Source: Pseudomonas putida
GTDB lineage: Bacteria; Pseudomonadota; Gammaproteobacteria; Pseudomonadales; Pseudomonadaceae
DNA length: 64,000 bases
Direction: 5' to 3'
Assembly (NCBI RefSeq): GCF_028682455.1
Contig: NZ_JANHLD010000004.1
Coordinates: 1-64,000, forward strand
The position numbers and the translations under genes were made by a program. How positions within the stretch are numbered: position 1 is the first letter of the stretch; every line of letters begins with the position of its first letter. Shown here in pieces: positions 1-8,292 of this stretch. The notes beneath the pieces are model-generated. The model saw nothing but the letters and a program-made list of their open reading frames with translations, did not search any database and was not told the origin of the DNA.

Positions 1-522
1 CACGCACCAGCGGTGTCCCGCTGTCACATGAGCACGAGCCATCTCGATGGCTTGATGCGTACTTCTGCCCGGACGAAAACCATAGCTGTAGTCCGAGAAC
101 AGTGGGTCGAAGATAGGTGTGAGCTGCTGCTGCAGTGCTTGCTGGATCAGGCGATCCACGACGCTGGGGATTCCCAGTTGCCGTGTGCCGCCCTGCGGCT
201 TGGGAATTTCAACCGCTCGCACTGCTTGGGGCTGGTATTCACCGGCCAGTAACCTGGCCTTGAGGGTTGGCCAATACTGTCTCACGTAGCCCGCCAAGTC
301 AGCAACCGTCATGCCATCGGCACCCGGTGCTCCCTTGTTGCTGACCACGCGTTGATACGCACGTCTGAGGTTGGCCGGTGCAAGCACCCGCTCCATCAGC
401 GTGTCCGGCTCCGCGTTCGTCCACGTCACGGACGCCGTCGATACCTTTGCACTGTCAGGCGTCACCCTCGGCTTCTGGCCGGAGCTCGGGATGACAGTTT
501 CCGCTGTGGGAAATTTCTGCAT
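1..522 (-). CDS. ltrA: Group II intron reverse transcriptase/maturase, N-terminal part (runs off window)
   Basis: This is the intron-encoded protein needed for splicing and retrohoming. The frame begins at ATG 522 (M-Q-K-F-P-T) and stays open for 174 codons to base 1. An internal ATG (MERVLAPANL, near residue 43) is an alternative start. Visible family blocks are SNKGAPGADGM (RT0), the region around EIPKPQGGTRQLGIPSVVDR (RT1) and DYSYGFRPGRSTHQAI (RT2). The YADD active site, X/thumb domain and any endonuclease domain are beyond the window, so activity cannot be judged. No frameshift or stop is visible. It reads the same way as rpoS, as expected if the element sits in the rpoS terminator. Confidence 0.9.
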   Translation of the reverse strand, partial: MQKFPTAETVIPSSGQKPRVTPDSAKVSTASVTWTNAEPDTLMERVLAPANLRRAYQRVVSNKGAPGADGMTVADLAGYVRQYWPTLKARLLAGEYQPQAVRAVEIPKPQGGTRQLGIPSVVDRLIQQALQQQLTPIFDPLFSDYSYGFRPGRSTHQAIEMARAHVTAGHRWCV

Positions 523-990
523 TACGGTTACCAACGAGACGGCGACGCCTACTGGCGGCATAACCTGTTCGGCCCTTGGTGGCGCGGTTAACCGCCACTT
601 ACTACGGCTTCGGCTGACTTCTGCACGCTCATCCCGTCGCCTTTCGACGCGCGGTAGCACAATGGCAAACGTACAGATCTCCCAGGGTAATTCGCGCGAC
701 CTTCCTGCTTATGCCTGTCGGATCTACGTCACAGCGTTCCGTGCAAGTATTGGGCTTTGGCGATTTGTGCCACCTCACCCCGCTGTGCCGCCTCTATCCG
801 CTTCCTGTTCGTCAGGCCAGCATTTTGCCTCGGGCTTCCTTCAGATTCGCGGTCACCCGCGACACCCTTGCCTCCGGCTAACACTTCCCCTTGCCGGGTG
901 TGTAGAGGACTTTCACCTCCAAGTCACCCGCTTGGCCACCACAGCCAAGCGGGTTGCGCTTACGCGCAACGCGCCATGCCTGGCGCACAC
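1..990 (-). mobile_element. Group II intron, 5' part, probably class IIC
   Basis: Seen: reading the minus strand, the rpoS terminator hairpin and its five-T tract run straight into GTGTGCGCC (990 downward). This fits the conserved group II 5' end GUGYG, so the boundary is 990 (GTGTG) or 988 (GTGCG). About 470 bases of non-coding RNA follow (523-990), the right size for domains I-III, and then a maturase reading frame leaves the window. Known: class IIC introns insert just after intrinsic terminator stem-loops and use a very short IBS1. The class is inferred from the insertion site. The catalytic domain V and the 3' end lie outside the window. Confidence 0.85.
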
Positions 991-1017
991 AAAAACGCCC
1001 CGACGATGTCGAGGCGT
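990..1017 (-). terminator. rpoS intrinsic terminator, occupied by the intron
   Basis: On the minus strand a 10-bp stem (ACGCCTCGAC / GTCGGGGCGT, loop ATC) is followed by five Ts, starting 19 bases after the rpoS stop. One pair is a U-G wobble in the minus-strand RNA but a C-A mismatch in the plus-strand RNA, so the structure belongs to rpoS. The intron begins at the end of the T-tract. Confidence 0.85.
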
Positions 1018-1036
1018 TCTTTGCTGCAAGGCGTTG

Positions 1037-2044
1037 TTACTGGAACAGCGACTCGCTGGACAAACCGTTCTTCTCGAGGATCTCACGCAGGCGCTTGAGC
1101 CCCTCCACCTGGATCTGGCGAACCCGCTCCCGCGTCAGGCCAATCTCCAACCCTACATCTTCAAGGGTGCTGCTCTCATGCCCTCTGAGGCCGAAGCGGC
1201 GAATCACCACTTCCCGCTGCTTGTCGGTGAGTTCGCTCAACCACTGGTCGATGCTCTGGGACAAGTCGTCATCCTGGAGCAGTTCGCAAGGGTCGGTTGG
1301 GCGGTCATCGGTGAGGGTATCGAGTAGCGTCTTGTCTGAATCCGGCCCCAGGGACACATCCACCGACGATACCCGCTCGTTGAGCCCGAGCATGCGCTTG
1401 ACTTCACCTACCGGTTTTTCCAGGAGGCTGGCGATCTCTTCCGGGGAGGGTTCGTGATCGAGCTTCTGGGTAAGTTCCCGTGCGGCGCGCAGGTAGACGT
1501 TCAGTTCCTTGACCACGTGAATGGGCAGGCGGATGGTACGGGTCTGGTTCATGATCGCCCGTTCGATGGTTTGCCGAATCCACCAGGTGGCGTAGGTAGA
1601 GAATCGGAAGCCACGTTCAGGATCGAATTTCTCGACCGCGCGAATCAACCCAAGGTTGCCTTCTTCGATCAGGTCCAGCAGCGAAAGCCCACGGTTCACA
1701 TAGCGTCGGGCGATTTTCACCACCAGGCGCAGGTTACTTTCGATCATGCGCTTGCGACCGGCCGGATCGCCACTTTGCGACAGCCGCGCAAAATGGACTT
1801 CTTCCTCTGGCGAGAGCAGAGGCGAGAACCCGATTTCATTGAGGTACAGCTGGGTTGCATCAAGTGCCCGAGTGTAATCGATGTACTTGTGCTGCTTTAG
1901 CGAAGAGCCTTGCTTGGCCCTTGTCCGAACCGAAGATACAGCAGGTTCGTCTGACACCACATCCGTTTCCAAAACGATGCCCGTCTCCATCAGGAGCACT
2001 TCATCGTCGATGTCAAACTCCGGCACTTCTTTGTTGAGAGCCAT
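1037..2044 (-). CDS. rpoS: RNA polymerase sigma factor RpoS
   Basis: Stationary-phase and general-stress sigma factor directing RNA polymerase to stress promoters. The 335-residue length is normal for Pseudomonas. Sigma regions 1.2-2 cover about residues 60-165, with the core-binding and -10 recognition block DLIEEGNLGLIRAVEKFDPE and the YATWWIRQTI segment near 151-160. Region 3 follows, and region 4.2 has the helix-turn-helix LEDVGLEIGLTRERVRQIQ near the C-terminus. It lies 106 bases downstream of nlpD in the same direction; in Pseudomonas the main rpoS promoter is known to lie within nlpD. Its terminator carries the intron boundary, so the 3' end of its mRNA may be altered. Coding sequence looks intact. 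Confidence 0.98.
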   Translation of the reverse strand: MALNKEVPEFDIDDEVLLMETGIVLETDVVSDEPAVSSVRTRAKQGSSLKQHKYIDYTRALDATQLYLNEIGFSPLLSPEEEVHFARLSQSGDPAGRKRMIESNLRLVVKIARRYVNRGLSLLDLIEEGNLGLIRAVEKFDPERGFRFSTYATWWIRQTIERAIMNQTRTIRLPIHVVKELNVYLRAARELTQKLDHEPSPEEIASLLEKPVGEVKRMLGLNERVSSVDVSLGPDSDKTLLDTLTDDRPTDPCELLQDDDLSQSIDQWLSELTDKQREVVIRRFGLRGHESSTLEDVGLEIGLTRERVRQIQVEGLKRLREILEKNGLSSESLFQ

Positions 2045-2150
2045 TGTTATAGTCCTTTGCTGAGTTCGAACTCAGACTCAAGCGACGCCCATATCCCTGG
2101 CAACGCTGGAGCCTGTCCCCTCTACGCGAGGAACAGGCCGGGTCTAGCAA

Positions 2151-3017
2151 TCAACGACGCGGCAGGAATTGCAGCGGATCAACAGGTTTGCCCTGGCGGC
2201 GAATCTCAAAATGCAGCTTCACCCGGTCCGTGCCCGTGGAACCCATTTCGGCAATTGTCTGCCCAACTTTGACCTGCTGTCCCTCCCGAACCAATAGCCT
2301 GCGGTTGTGGCCGTAGGCGCTGACGTAGGTATCGCTGTGCTTGATGATTACTAACTCGCCGTAGCCCCGCAAGCCACTCCCGGCGTATACAACCGAACCA
2401 TCAGACGCAGCAAAAACAGGCTGTCCCAAATCACCGGCGATATCAATGCCTTTATTCAAACTACCGTTTGAAGCGAATTTTCCAATCAGCACACCATTGG
2501 CAGGCCAGGCCCAGCCGCCCACCGAACGCTCTGCAGCAGGTACCTGGGCGGGTGCCGCTGGGGTCGCAGGCGTGGCAACCGGAGATGGCGCAGGGGTGGC
2601 GGGTTTGGCGGGGGTACCGGCAGGCCGGGTGGTGACCGTGGTCTTGCTCGACGGCGAAGATGAGCTGGTGACGACGGTAGTGGTGCCCCCGACCGAGGTG
2701 CCCGAGCGCCCGTCAAAACGGATCGCCTGGCCGACTCGAATGGTATAGGGCGGTGTGATGCCATTGCGTGCAGCCAGGTCTTTGTAATCCCAGCCGTAGC
2801 GGAATGCGATGGAGTACAAGGTATCGCCCGGACGCACGACGTACTGGCCACTGGTGACCGCTGGGCGCTTGGCTACGGGCGCGTTGCGATCGACGACCCG
2901 TGCACTGTTGGAGGACGTACTGGAGCAACCGGAAATCAGCGTACCCAGGGCAAGTGCAATCGCCAGGAGCTTGAAGCTCGAAAAATCCCTGCGCTGCCGA
3001 CCGATTGTGTGACCCAC
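2151..3017 (-). CDS. nlpD: NlpD/LppB-type lipoprotein, LysM plus degenerate M23 domain
   Basis: Outer-membrane lipoprotein expected to activate a cell-wall amidase during daughter-cell separation. The GTG start at 3017 is preferred over an in-frame ATG at 3056 because AGGGAG lies 6 bases upstream and it gives a short signal peptide ending in the lipobox LISGC. A LysM domain (YVVRPGDTLYSIAFRYGW) is followed by a Pro/Ala/Thr-rich linker and a C-terminal LytM/M23 domain. The usual first zinc ligand is replaced (NKGIDIAG) and the HxH motif reads KLHFE, so the domain looks catalytically dead, as in E. coli NlpD. It lies between pcm and rpoS, the standard Pseudomonas order. Confidence 0.93.
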   Translation of the reverse strand: MGHTIGRQRRDFSSFKLLAIALALGTLISGCSSTSSNSARVVDRNAPVAKRPAVTSGQYVVRPGDTLYSIAFRYGWDYKDLAARNGITPPYTIRVGQAIRFDGRSGTSVGGTTTVVTSSSSPSSKTTVTTRPAGTPAKPATPAPSPVATPATPAAPAQVPAAERSVGGWAWPANGVLIGKFASNGSLNKGIDIAGDLGQPVFAASDGSVVYAGSGLRGYGELVIIKHSDTYVSAYGHNRRLLVREGQQVKVGQTIAEMGSTGTDRVKLHFEIRRQGKPVDPLQFLPRR

Positions 3018-3198
3018 CCGCCGCTCCCTCTGATGGTGACTGCTGTGAAAATGCAATATTGTTGCAATTATAACCGAGCGCCTACCCCTTGCGGTTCACA
3101 GGCTCTCGCAAAATGTGACACGCGACAAACCAAGATAGCCCGCCAGATAGACAGGGCAATGTCAGTGAAATTCTGCCGCGGCAAAAAAAATAGATCGA

Positions 3199-3876
3199 TC
3201 AGGCCAGCGGGCCACTAAGCAGTGGCACGAAGCGCACCGAGCCCAACACCCGGCGCGAGAACCCTTGTTCTTCGCGCACGATGAGCATCAACTGCTGCGA
3301 CTCCCCTGCCGGCCCCACCGGAATGACCATCCGCCCGCCCGGGGCAAGCTGATCGAGCAAGGCCTGGGGCACTTCGGCCGCTACCGCCGTGACAATGATG
3401 CCGTTATAGGGTGCCAGTGCCGGCCAGCCTTCACAGCCATCACCCCAGCGAAACACCACGTTGCGCAGATTGAGTTCGGTCAGGCGCTCCTTGGCGCGAT
3501 CCTGCAGGACCTTGATGCGCTCCACGGAGAAGACCCGCTCGACCAACTGCGCAAGGATAGCGGTTTGATAACCGGAGCCCGTGCCGATCTCCAGCACTTT
3601 GTCCAACGGGCCGGCCTCGAGCAACAGTTCGCTCATGTGCGCAACCATGAACGGCTGGGAGATGGTCTGGTTGTTGCCGATAGGCAGCGCGGTATCTTCG
3701 TAGGCGCGATGAGCCAGCGCCTCGTCGACAAACAGGTGGCGTGGCGTGCGCCGCAGCACGTCGAGCACCTGGGGGTTGGATACACCTTCTTCGATCAATC
3801 GTTGAATCAGTCGTTCACGGGTTCGCTGCGAGGTAAAACCGATACCGTGGCGCATCAGATCCTCCTGTTCACGCAT
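3199..3876 (-). CDS. pcm: Protein-L-isoaspartate O-methyltransferase
   Basis: Repairs damaged proteins by methylating isoaspartyl residues with S-adenosylmethionine. The 225 residues carry the SAM-binding loop VLEIGTGSGYQTA after the conserved IGNNQTISQPFMVA block, which is diagnostic of the family. The ATG at 3876 shares a base with the surE stop (TGATG), so translation is probably coupled; a shorter product is possible because the conserved region begins only at TSQRTRERLIQ. The surE-pcm pairing is very common in proteobacteria and places both in a stationary-phase maintenance operon leading to nlpD-rpoS. Confidence 0.96.
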   Translation of the reverse strand: MREQEDLMRHGIGFTSQRTRERLIQRLIEEGVSNPQVLDVLRRTPRHLFVDEALAHRAYEDTALPIGNNQTISQPFMVAHMSELLLEAGPLDKVLEIGTGSGYQTAILAQLVERVFSVERIKVLQDRAKERLTELNLRNVVFRWGDGCEGWPALAPYNGIIVTAVAAEVPQALLDQLAPGGRMVIPVGPAGESQQLMLIVREEQGFSRRVLGSVRFVPLLSGPLA

Positions 3877-4625
3877 CAGAGCAACCCCTCCAGCCAGCCA
3901 TCCAGGCGCTCGAAAGCGTCGTTGAAGGTGCGGTCCAGCTGTAAGGGTGTGATCGAGACATAGCCCTGCATCACCGCATGAAAATCCGTGCCCGGCCCGC
4001 CATCCTCGGCATCCCCGGCCACGGCAATCCAGTAACCTTCCTTGCCCCGGGGGTTGACCACCTTGGTCGGTGCCGCGGCGCGCGCGCGATGCCCCAGGCG
4101 AGTCAGCTGGATTCCCCGGATATGCTCGAGCGGCAAATTGGGGATATTGACGTTGAGCACTGTACGGGGTGGAAGCTCCAGGCTCTTGTGCGCCTCAACC
4201 AGCTTGCGTGCAATATAGGCAGCAGTCGGTAGATTGTCAGGCAAACGTGAGAGCAGCGAGAAGGCAAAGGAGGTACCGCCCAGGAAGCGCCCCTCCAACG
4301 CTGCTGCCACCGTACCGGAGTACAGCACATCATCGCCCAGGTTGGCGCCGAGGTTGATCCCCGAAACCACCATGTCCGGCGTCTGCTCCAACAAGCCATT
4401 GAGCCCCAGGTGCACGCAATCGGTCGGTGTACCGTTGAGACTGATGTAGCCGTTGGCCAGGGTCTGCGGGCACAGCGGCCGATCGAGCGTCAGCGAGCTG
4501 CTGGCGCCGCTTTTGTCTTGATCCGGGGCGATGACCACACAATCAGCATAATCCGCCAGCGCAGCATGCAGCGCGGCAAGTCCGGGTGCGGTGACGCCGT
4601 CGTCGTTCGAAATCAGAATACGCAT
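3876..4625 (-). CDS. surE: 5'/3'-nucleotidase SurE
   Basis: Divalent-metal-dependent nucleotidase that dephosphorylates nucleoside monophosphates, associated with stationary-phase survival. The N-terminal metal-binding motif ISNDDG (residues 5-10) and the later SGINLGANLGDDVLYSGTVAAA block are typical of SurE. The 249-residue length is normal. The start overlaps the truD 3' end by 13 bases and the stop overlaps pcm by one base. It is part of the tightly packed ispF-truD-surE-pcm run. Confidence 0.97.
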   Translation of the reverse strand: MRILISNDDGVTAPGLAALHAALADYADCVVIAPDQDKSGASSSLTLDRPLCPQTLANGYISLNGTPTDCVHLGLNGLLEQTPDMVVSGINLGANLGDDVLYSGTVAAALEGRFLGGTSFAFSLLSRLPDNLPTAAYIARKLVEAHKSLELPPRTVLNVNIPNLPLEHIRGIQLTRLGHRARAAAPTKVVNPRGKEGYWIAVAGDAEDGGPGTDFHAVMQGYVSITPLQLDRTFNDAFERLDGWLEGLL

Positions 4626-5671
4626 GGGCTGTCCGTCTGCCCTGCCGACACCAGATCAACGAGCTCGCGCACCACGACGGTGGCGAAGCATCCGGCCGGA
4701 AGGACGAATTCCAGTTGCAGAATATCAGGCTCGGGATAATGCCACGTAAGGCCGCCAATGGGCAGTCGCAGGATACGACGTTCCTGATTCATGCCCGCTC
4801 GCGCCAACCATTGGCACAACGAAGCGTGTTGTTCACCGATGCCCTGCTCGAGTTCGCCGATCGCACCACTGGTGGCCGGCAACCCTTCACCCCAGAGCGG
4901 CCCCGTGGGATGCAGGTCCAGAATGGCCAGGCGCGGATCGGCGCACTCCGGCTCGCCAGCCGGAAAAAAGCTGCGACTGTCGGTAAACGCCAGCAAGTCG
5001 CCGACCTGGGCCTGCTGCCAACTGCCGTCGGCAACGCGCGCTGCCAACACCTGGTTGAACAGATAGCTGCGGGCACTGGAAAGCAGCCGTGAACGCACGT
5101 TGCGCTGCTCGGGCAGTGCCTGGCGGGAAGCCCAGTCCTGGGCGTCATGAACGTTGCCGCCAGCGTGACCGAAGCGCTGGGTGCCGAAATAGTTCGGCAC
5201 GCCCTGACGGCGCAGCAGTTCCAGGCGCGCATCCAGGGCGGCATGGTCGGCAACGAGCCCCGTCAGGCGCAAGGTGAAGCCATTGGCAGAATGTGCACCG
5301 CGTTGCAGTTTGCGCGAATGCCGGGTGCGCTTGAGAATGCTCAGGGTCTCGTTCTCGGCGACACCGAGGTCCGGATCGGCCTTGCCCGGCAAATGCAGGC
5401 TGAACCACTGGCGGGTAAGGGCCTGGCGGTCCTTGAGACCGGCATAGCTGATATTACGCAGCGGAACACCTGCCGCCCGAGCGAGACGGCGAGCCGCTTC
5501 TTCGGTGTTGAGGTCGCGTTTTTCGACCCACAGCCAGAGGTGCTCACCATTGCCCGACAGTGGAATATCCAGGACTTCGTCCACCTGGAAGTCTTCGGCA
5601 GTGGCCTTGAGAATCGCGCTGCCCAGCGCCTGGCCCGAGGCGCGTGGGCCCAGAAGTTCCAGTTCGGTCAT
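4613..5671 (-). CDS. truD: tRNA pseudouridine(13) synthase TruD
   Basis: Converts uridine 13 of tRNA-Glu to pseudouridine. The 352 residues show the TruD signature AGLKDRQALTRQWFS with the catalytic aspartate, the upstream FQVDEVL segment, and the PNYFGTQRFG block. The gene overlaps ispF by 4 bases at its start and surE by 13 bases at its end, consistent with co-translation. Length and motifs are complete. Confidence 0.97.
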   Translation of the reverse strand: MTELELLGPRASGQALGSAILKATAEDFQVDEVLDIPLSGNGEHLWLWVEKRDLNTEEAARRLARAAGVPLRNISYAGLKDRQALTRQWFSLHLPGKADPDLGVAENETLSILKRTRHSRKLQRGAHSANGFTLRLTGLVADHAALDARLELLRRQGVPNYFGTQRFGHAGGNVHDAQDWASRQALPEQRNVRSRLLSSARSYLFNQVLAARVADGSWQQAQVGDLLAFTDSRSFFPAGEPECADPRLAILDLHPTGPLWGEGLPATSGAIGELEQGIGEQHASLCQWLARAGMNQERRILRLPIGGLTWHYPEPDILQLEFVLPAGCFATVVVRELVDLVSAGQTDSPCVF

Positions 5672-6141
5672 GCTGGCAACAACAAGGCCACGGCGTGGAC
5701 GGCAATGCCTTCTTCACGACCGGTGAAACCCAGCTTCTCAGTGGTCGTTGCCTTGACGTTGACCTGGTCGAGTTCGACCTGGAGGTCCTCGGCAATCAGT
5801 TGGCGCATGGTTTCGATATGCGGCGCCATCTTCGGTGTCTGGGCAACGATGGTGGCGTCGACATTGCCGACCTTCCAGCCTTTGGCCTGGACGACCTTCA
5901 CCACGTGGCGCAACAGTACGCGACTGTCGGCACCCTTGAACTGCGGATCGGTATCGGGAAAGTGCTTGCCGATATCCCCGAGCGCGGCCGCGCCCAGCAG
6001 GGCATCGCTCAGGGCGTGCAGCACCACGTCGCCATCGGAATGGGCCAGCAGCCCGAACTTGTGCGCAATGCGCACCCCACCCAAGGTGATGAAATCGCCT
6101 TCCGCGAAACGGTGCACATCGTAGCCGTGGCCAATACGCAT
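5668..6141 (-). CDS. ispF: 2-C-methyl-D-erythritol 2,4-cyclodiphosphate synthase
   Basis: Fifth step of the MEP isoprenoid pathway, releasing CMP to form the cyclodiphosphate. The 157 residues hold the zinc ligands in GHGYDVHRF (Asp8, His10) and the HSDGDVVLHALSDALLGA block. MRIGHGYD is the standard N-terminus. The start codon directly follows the T-tract of a terminator hairpin (6142-6170); the only ribosome-binding-like bases (AGGG) lie in the 3' arm of that hairpin. It leads the ispF-truD-surE-pcm cluster; the partner ispD is at 9.2-9.9 kb. Confidence 0.98.
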   Translation of the reverse strand: MRIGHGYDVHRFAEGDFITLGGVRIAHKFGLLAHSDGDVVLHALSDALLGAAALGDIGKHFPDTDPQFKGADSRVLLRHVVKVVQAKGWKVGNVDATIVAQTPKMAPHIETMRQLIAEDLQVELDQVNVKATTTEKLGFTGREEGIAVHAVALLLPA

Positions 6142-6170
6142 AAAAAACGCCCTGATTGAGTCAGGGCGTG
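6142..6170 (-). terminator. fghA terminator fused to the ispF start
   Basis: Minus strand: stem ACGCCCTGA / TCAGGGCGT with a short loop, then six Ts, then immediately the ispF ATG. It stands 47 bases after the fghA stop. The hairpin is a convincing intrinsic terminator, but its 3' arm also contains the only plausible ribosome-binding bases for ispF. Confidence 0.85.
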
Positions 6171-6216
6171 ATTCTACCTGCTTTGCCGGGCCTTGGGCTT
6201 ATTTGTAGGACAGCCC

Positions 6217-7065
6217 CTACAACAAACCCAGGGACACGCCATGATGGCGCAAATGCTCATCAATGAAGCTGGCGATGAAGTAGTAACTATGGTCATAGCC
6301 TGGCTGCAAACGAAGCTCCAGCGGGTGCCCCGCCGCCTTGGCCGCCTGGATCAATGCCTGGGGCTTGAGCTGGTTGTCGAGAAAATCGTCGCGATCTCCC
6401 TGGTCCACCAGCAACGGCAGGCGCTCCTGTGCCTCGGCGATCAACACACTGGCGTCCCATTCGCGCCAGCGTCCCCGGTCCTCCCCCAGGAAACGGGAGA
6501 AGGCCTTCTGACCCCAGGGGCAATCCATCGGATTGCTGATCGGCGCGAACGCCGACACCGAACGGTAGCGCCCCGGATTGCGCAGCGCGCACACCAGTGC
6601 CCCGTGTCCGCCCATGGAGTGACCGCTGATCCCGCGACGATCAGACGCAGGGAAATGCGCCTCGACCAATGCAGGCAACTCCTGCACCACATAGTCGTGC
6701 ATACGGTAGTGCTGGGACCATGGCTGCTCGCTGGCATTGAGGTAGAAGCCAGCGCCCAGCCCGAAGTCCCAGGCGCCGTCCGGGTCGCCCGGCACCTGGG
6801 GCCCGCGCGGGCTGGTGTCGGGGGCGACGATGATCAATCCCAGCTCTGCGGCAAGCTTGTGCGCGCCGGCCTTCTGCATGAAGTTCTCGTCAGTGCAGGT
6901 CAGCCCGCTTAGCCAATACAGCACCGGCAGTTTCTCGCCCAGCTCGGCCTGTGGTGGCAGGTAGACCGCAAAGACCATGTCGCAACCGAGCACCTGGGAG
7001 CGATGTCGATAGCGCTTGTGCCAGCCGCCGAAGCTTTTCTGGCAGGAGATGTTTTCCAGGCTCAT
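6217..7065 (-). CDS. fghA: S-formylglutathione hydrolase
   Basis: Second step of glutathione-dependent formaldehyde detoxification: hydrolyses S-formylglutathione to formate and glutathione. The 282-residue esterase-D-type alpha/beta hydrolase has the nucleophile elbow SGHSMGGHGAL (Ser150), the oxyanion region WLSGLTCTDENF and a C-terminal catalytic His in GYDHSYYF. It lies 8 bases after adhC in the same direction, forming a two-gene detoxification operon that ends at the terminator before ispF. Confidence 0.97.
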   Translation of the reverse strand: MSLENISCQKSFGGWHKRYRHRSQVLGCDMVFAVYLPPQAELGEKLPVLYWLSGLTCTDENFMQKAGAHKLAAELGLIIVAPDTSPRGPQVPGDPDGAWDFGLGAGFYLNASEQPWSQHYRMHDYVVQELPALVEAHFPASDRRGISGHSMGGHGALVCALRNPGRYRSVSAFAPISNPMDCPWGQKAFSRFLGEDRGRWREWDASVLIAEAQERLPLLVDQGDRDDFLDNQLKPQALIQAAKAAGHPLELRLQPGYDHSYYFIASFIDEHLRHHGVSLGLL

Positions 7066-7073
7066 GGCAAACC

Positions 7074-8186
7074 TCAGAAATGAATGACGCTGCGGATGCT
7101 CTTGCCTTCATGCATGAGGTCGAACGCCTTGTTGATGTCTTCCAGGCCCATGGTGTGGGTGATGAAGGTATCCAGTGGGATCTCGCCCTTCTCCGACATT
7201 TCCACGTAGCTTGGCAGTTCGCTGCGACCACGCACGCCACCAAAGGCCGAACCACGCCAGACGCGACCAGTCACCAGTTGGAACGGACGGGTAGAGATTT
7301 CCTGGCCAGCGCCGGCGACGCCGATGATCACCGACTCGCCCCAGCCCTTGTGGCAACACTCGAGGGCCGCACGCATCAATTGCACGTTACCCACGCACTC
7401 GAAGGAGTAGTCCACGCCGCCATCGGTAAGGTCGACTATGACCTCCTGGATCGGACGGTCATAGTCTTTCGGGTTGACACAATCGGTAGCGCCGAGTTGC
7501 TTGGCGATCTCGAACTTGCCTGGGTTGATGTCCACGGCAATGATGCGCGCCGCCTTGGCCTTGACTGCACCAATGATCGCCGACAAGCCGATGCCGCCCA
7601 GGCCGAAGATGGCCACGGTATCGCCCGGCTTGACCTTGGCGGTGTTGAGCACGGCGCCGATGCCGGTGGTGACGCCACAACCGAGCAGGCAAACTTTCTC
7701 CAGGGGGGCTTCTTTCTGGATCTTGGCCACGGAGATTTCCGGCAGCACGGTGTACTCGGAGAACGTCGAGGTGCCCATGTAGTGGAACAGTTGCTGGCCC
7801 TTGTAGGAGAAGCGCGTGGTGCCGTCTGGCATCAGTCCCTTGCCCTGGGTAGCGCGGATAGCCTGGCAGAGGTTGGTCTTGCCGGAACGACAGAATTTGC
7901 ACTGACCGCATTCGGGGGTGTACAGCGGGATCACATGATCGCCCACCGCGACCGATGTGACGCCCTCGCCCACGGCCTCGACGATGGCACCGCCTTCATG
8001 ACCGAGAATCGACGGGAAGATACCTTCCGGGTCGGCACCGGAGAGGGTGTAGGCGTCAGTGTGGCAGACACCGCTGGCAACCACGCGAAGCAGCACTTCA
8101 CCGGCCTTGGGCATGGCCACGTCGACCTCGACGATCTCCAGCGGTTTCTTGGCCTCGAAGGCAACGGCGGCACGGGACTTGATCAT
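7074..8186 (-). CDS. adhC: S-(hydroxymethyl)glutathione dehydrogenase (class III alcohol dehydrogenase)
   Basis: Oxidises the formaldehyde-glutathione adduct to S-formylglutathione with NAD+. The start is ATG 8186 (MIKSRAAVAF), with GGAGAAG upstream; the open frame extends further but has no family similarity. The 370-residue protein shows the catalytic zinc ligands Cys41 and His63-Glu64, the structural zinc cysteines at 93, 96, 99 and 107, and the NAD-binding FGLGGIGLS loop. It is divergent from a LysR-type regulator, and the shared 106-base gap holds an inverted repeat suited to that regulator. Confidence 0.97.
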   Translation of the reverse strand: MIKSRAAVAFEAKKPLEIVEVDVAMPKAGEVLLRVVASGVCHTDAYTLSGADPEGIFPSILGHEGGAIVEAVGEGVTSVAVGDHVIPLYTPECGQCKFCRSGKTNLCQAIRATQGKGLMPDGTTRFSYKGQQLFHYMGTSTFSEYTVLPEISVAKIQKEAPLEKVCLLGCGVTTGIGAVLNTAKVKPGDTVAIFGLGGIGLSAIIGAVKAKAARIIAVDINPGKFEIAKQLGATDCVNPKDYDRPIQEVIVDLTDGGVDYSFECVGNVQLMRAALECCHKGWGESVIIGVAGAGQEISTRPFQLVTGRVWRGSAFGGVRGRSELPSYVEMSEKGEIPLDTFITHTMGLEDINKAFDLMHEGKSIRSVIHF

Positions 8187-8227
8187 CAATCTTCTCCAAC
8201 AAGGGGTCAATTCAAGTCGGAAGTGTA

Positions 8228-8248
8228 ATTCATCCTCATTTGATGAAT
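8228..8248. promoter_or_regulatory. Candidate LysR-type operator between adhC and its regulator
   Basis: Perfect inverted repeat ATTCATC-N7-GATGAAT in the adhC/regulator intergenic region, 41 bases from the adhC start and 44 from the regulator start. It contains the T-N11-A core expected of LysR-family sites (TCATC...GATGA). The binding partner is inferred from position. Confidence 0.65.
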
Positions 8249-8292
8249 AATCCAGCCAAAGACAAAACATTATTGCCGTGCAGGGATAATCA

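Noticed and set aside
371..1327. 318-residue plus-strand open frame
   Set aside because: It lies antisense to the intron RNA and rpoS, has no family features, and is explained by GC-rich codon bias on the other strand.
2151..3017. NlpD as an active M23 endopeptidase
   Set aside because: Two of the usual zinc-ligand positions are substituted, pointing to an amidase activator.
3067..3072. TATAAT-like -10 (minus strand) upstream of nlpD
   Set aside because: The hexamer is good but no acceptable -35 lies 16-18 bases upstream, so I did not list it as a promoter.
3183..3190. Run of eight Ts (minus strand) after pcm as a terminator
   Set aside because: No GC-rich stem directly precedes it.
6951..8228. 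425-residue plus-strand open frame
   Set aside because: It is antisense to adhC and the fghA start, with GVDD/HLD-rich low-complexity shadow sequence and no ribosome-binding site.
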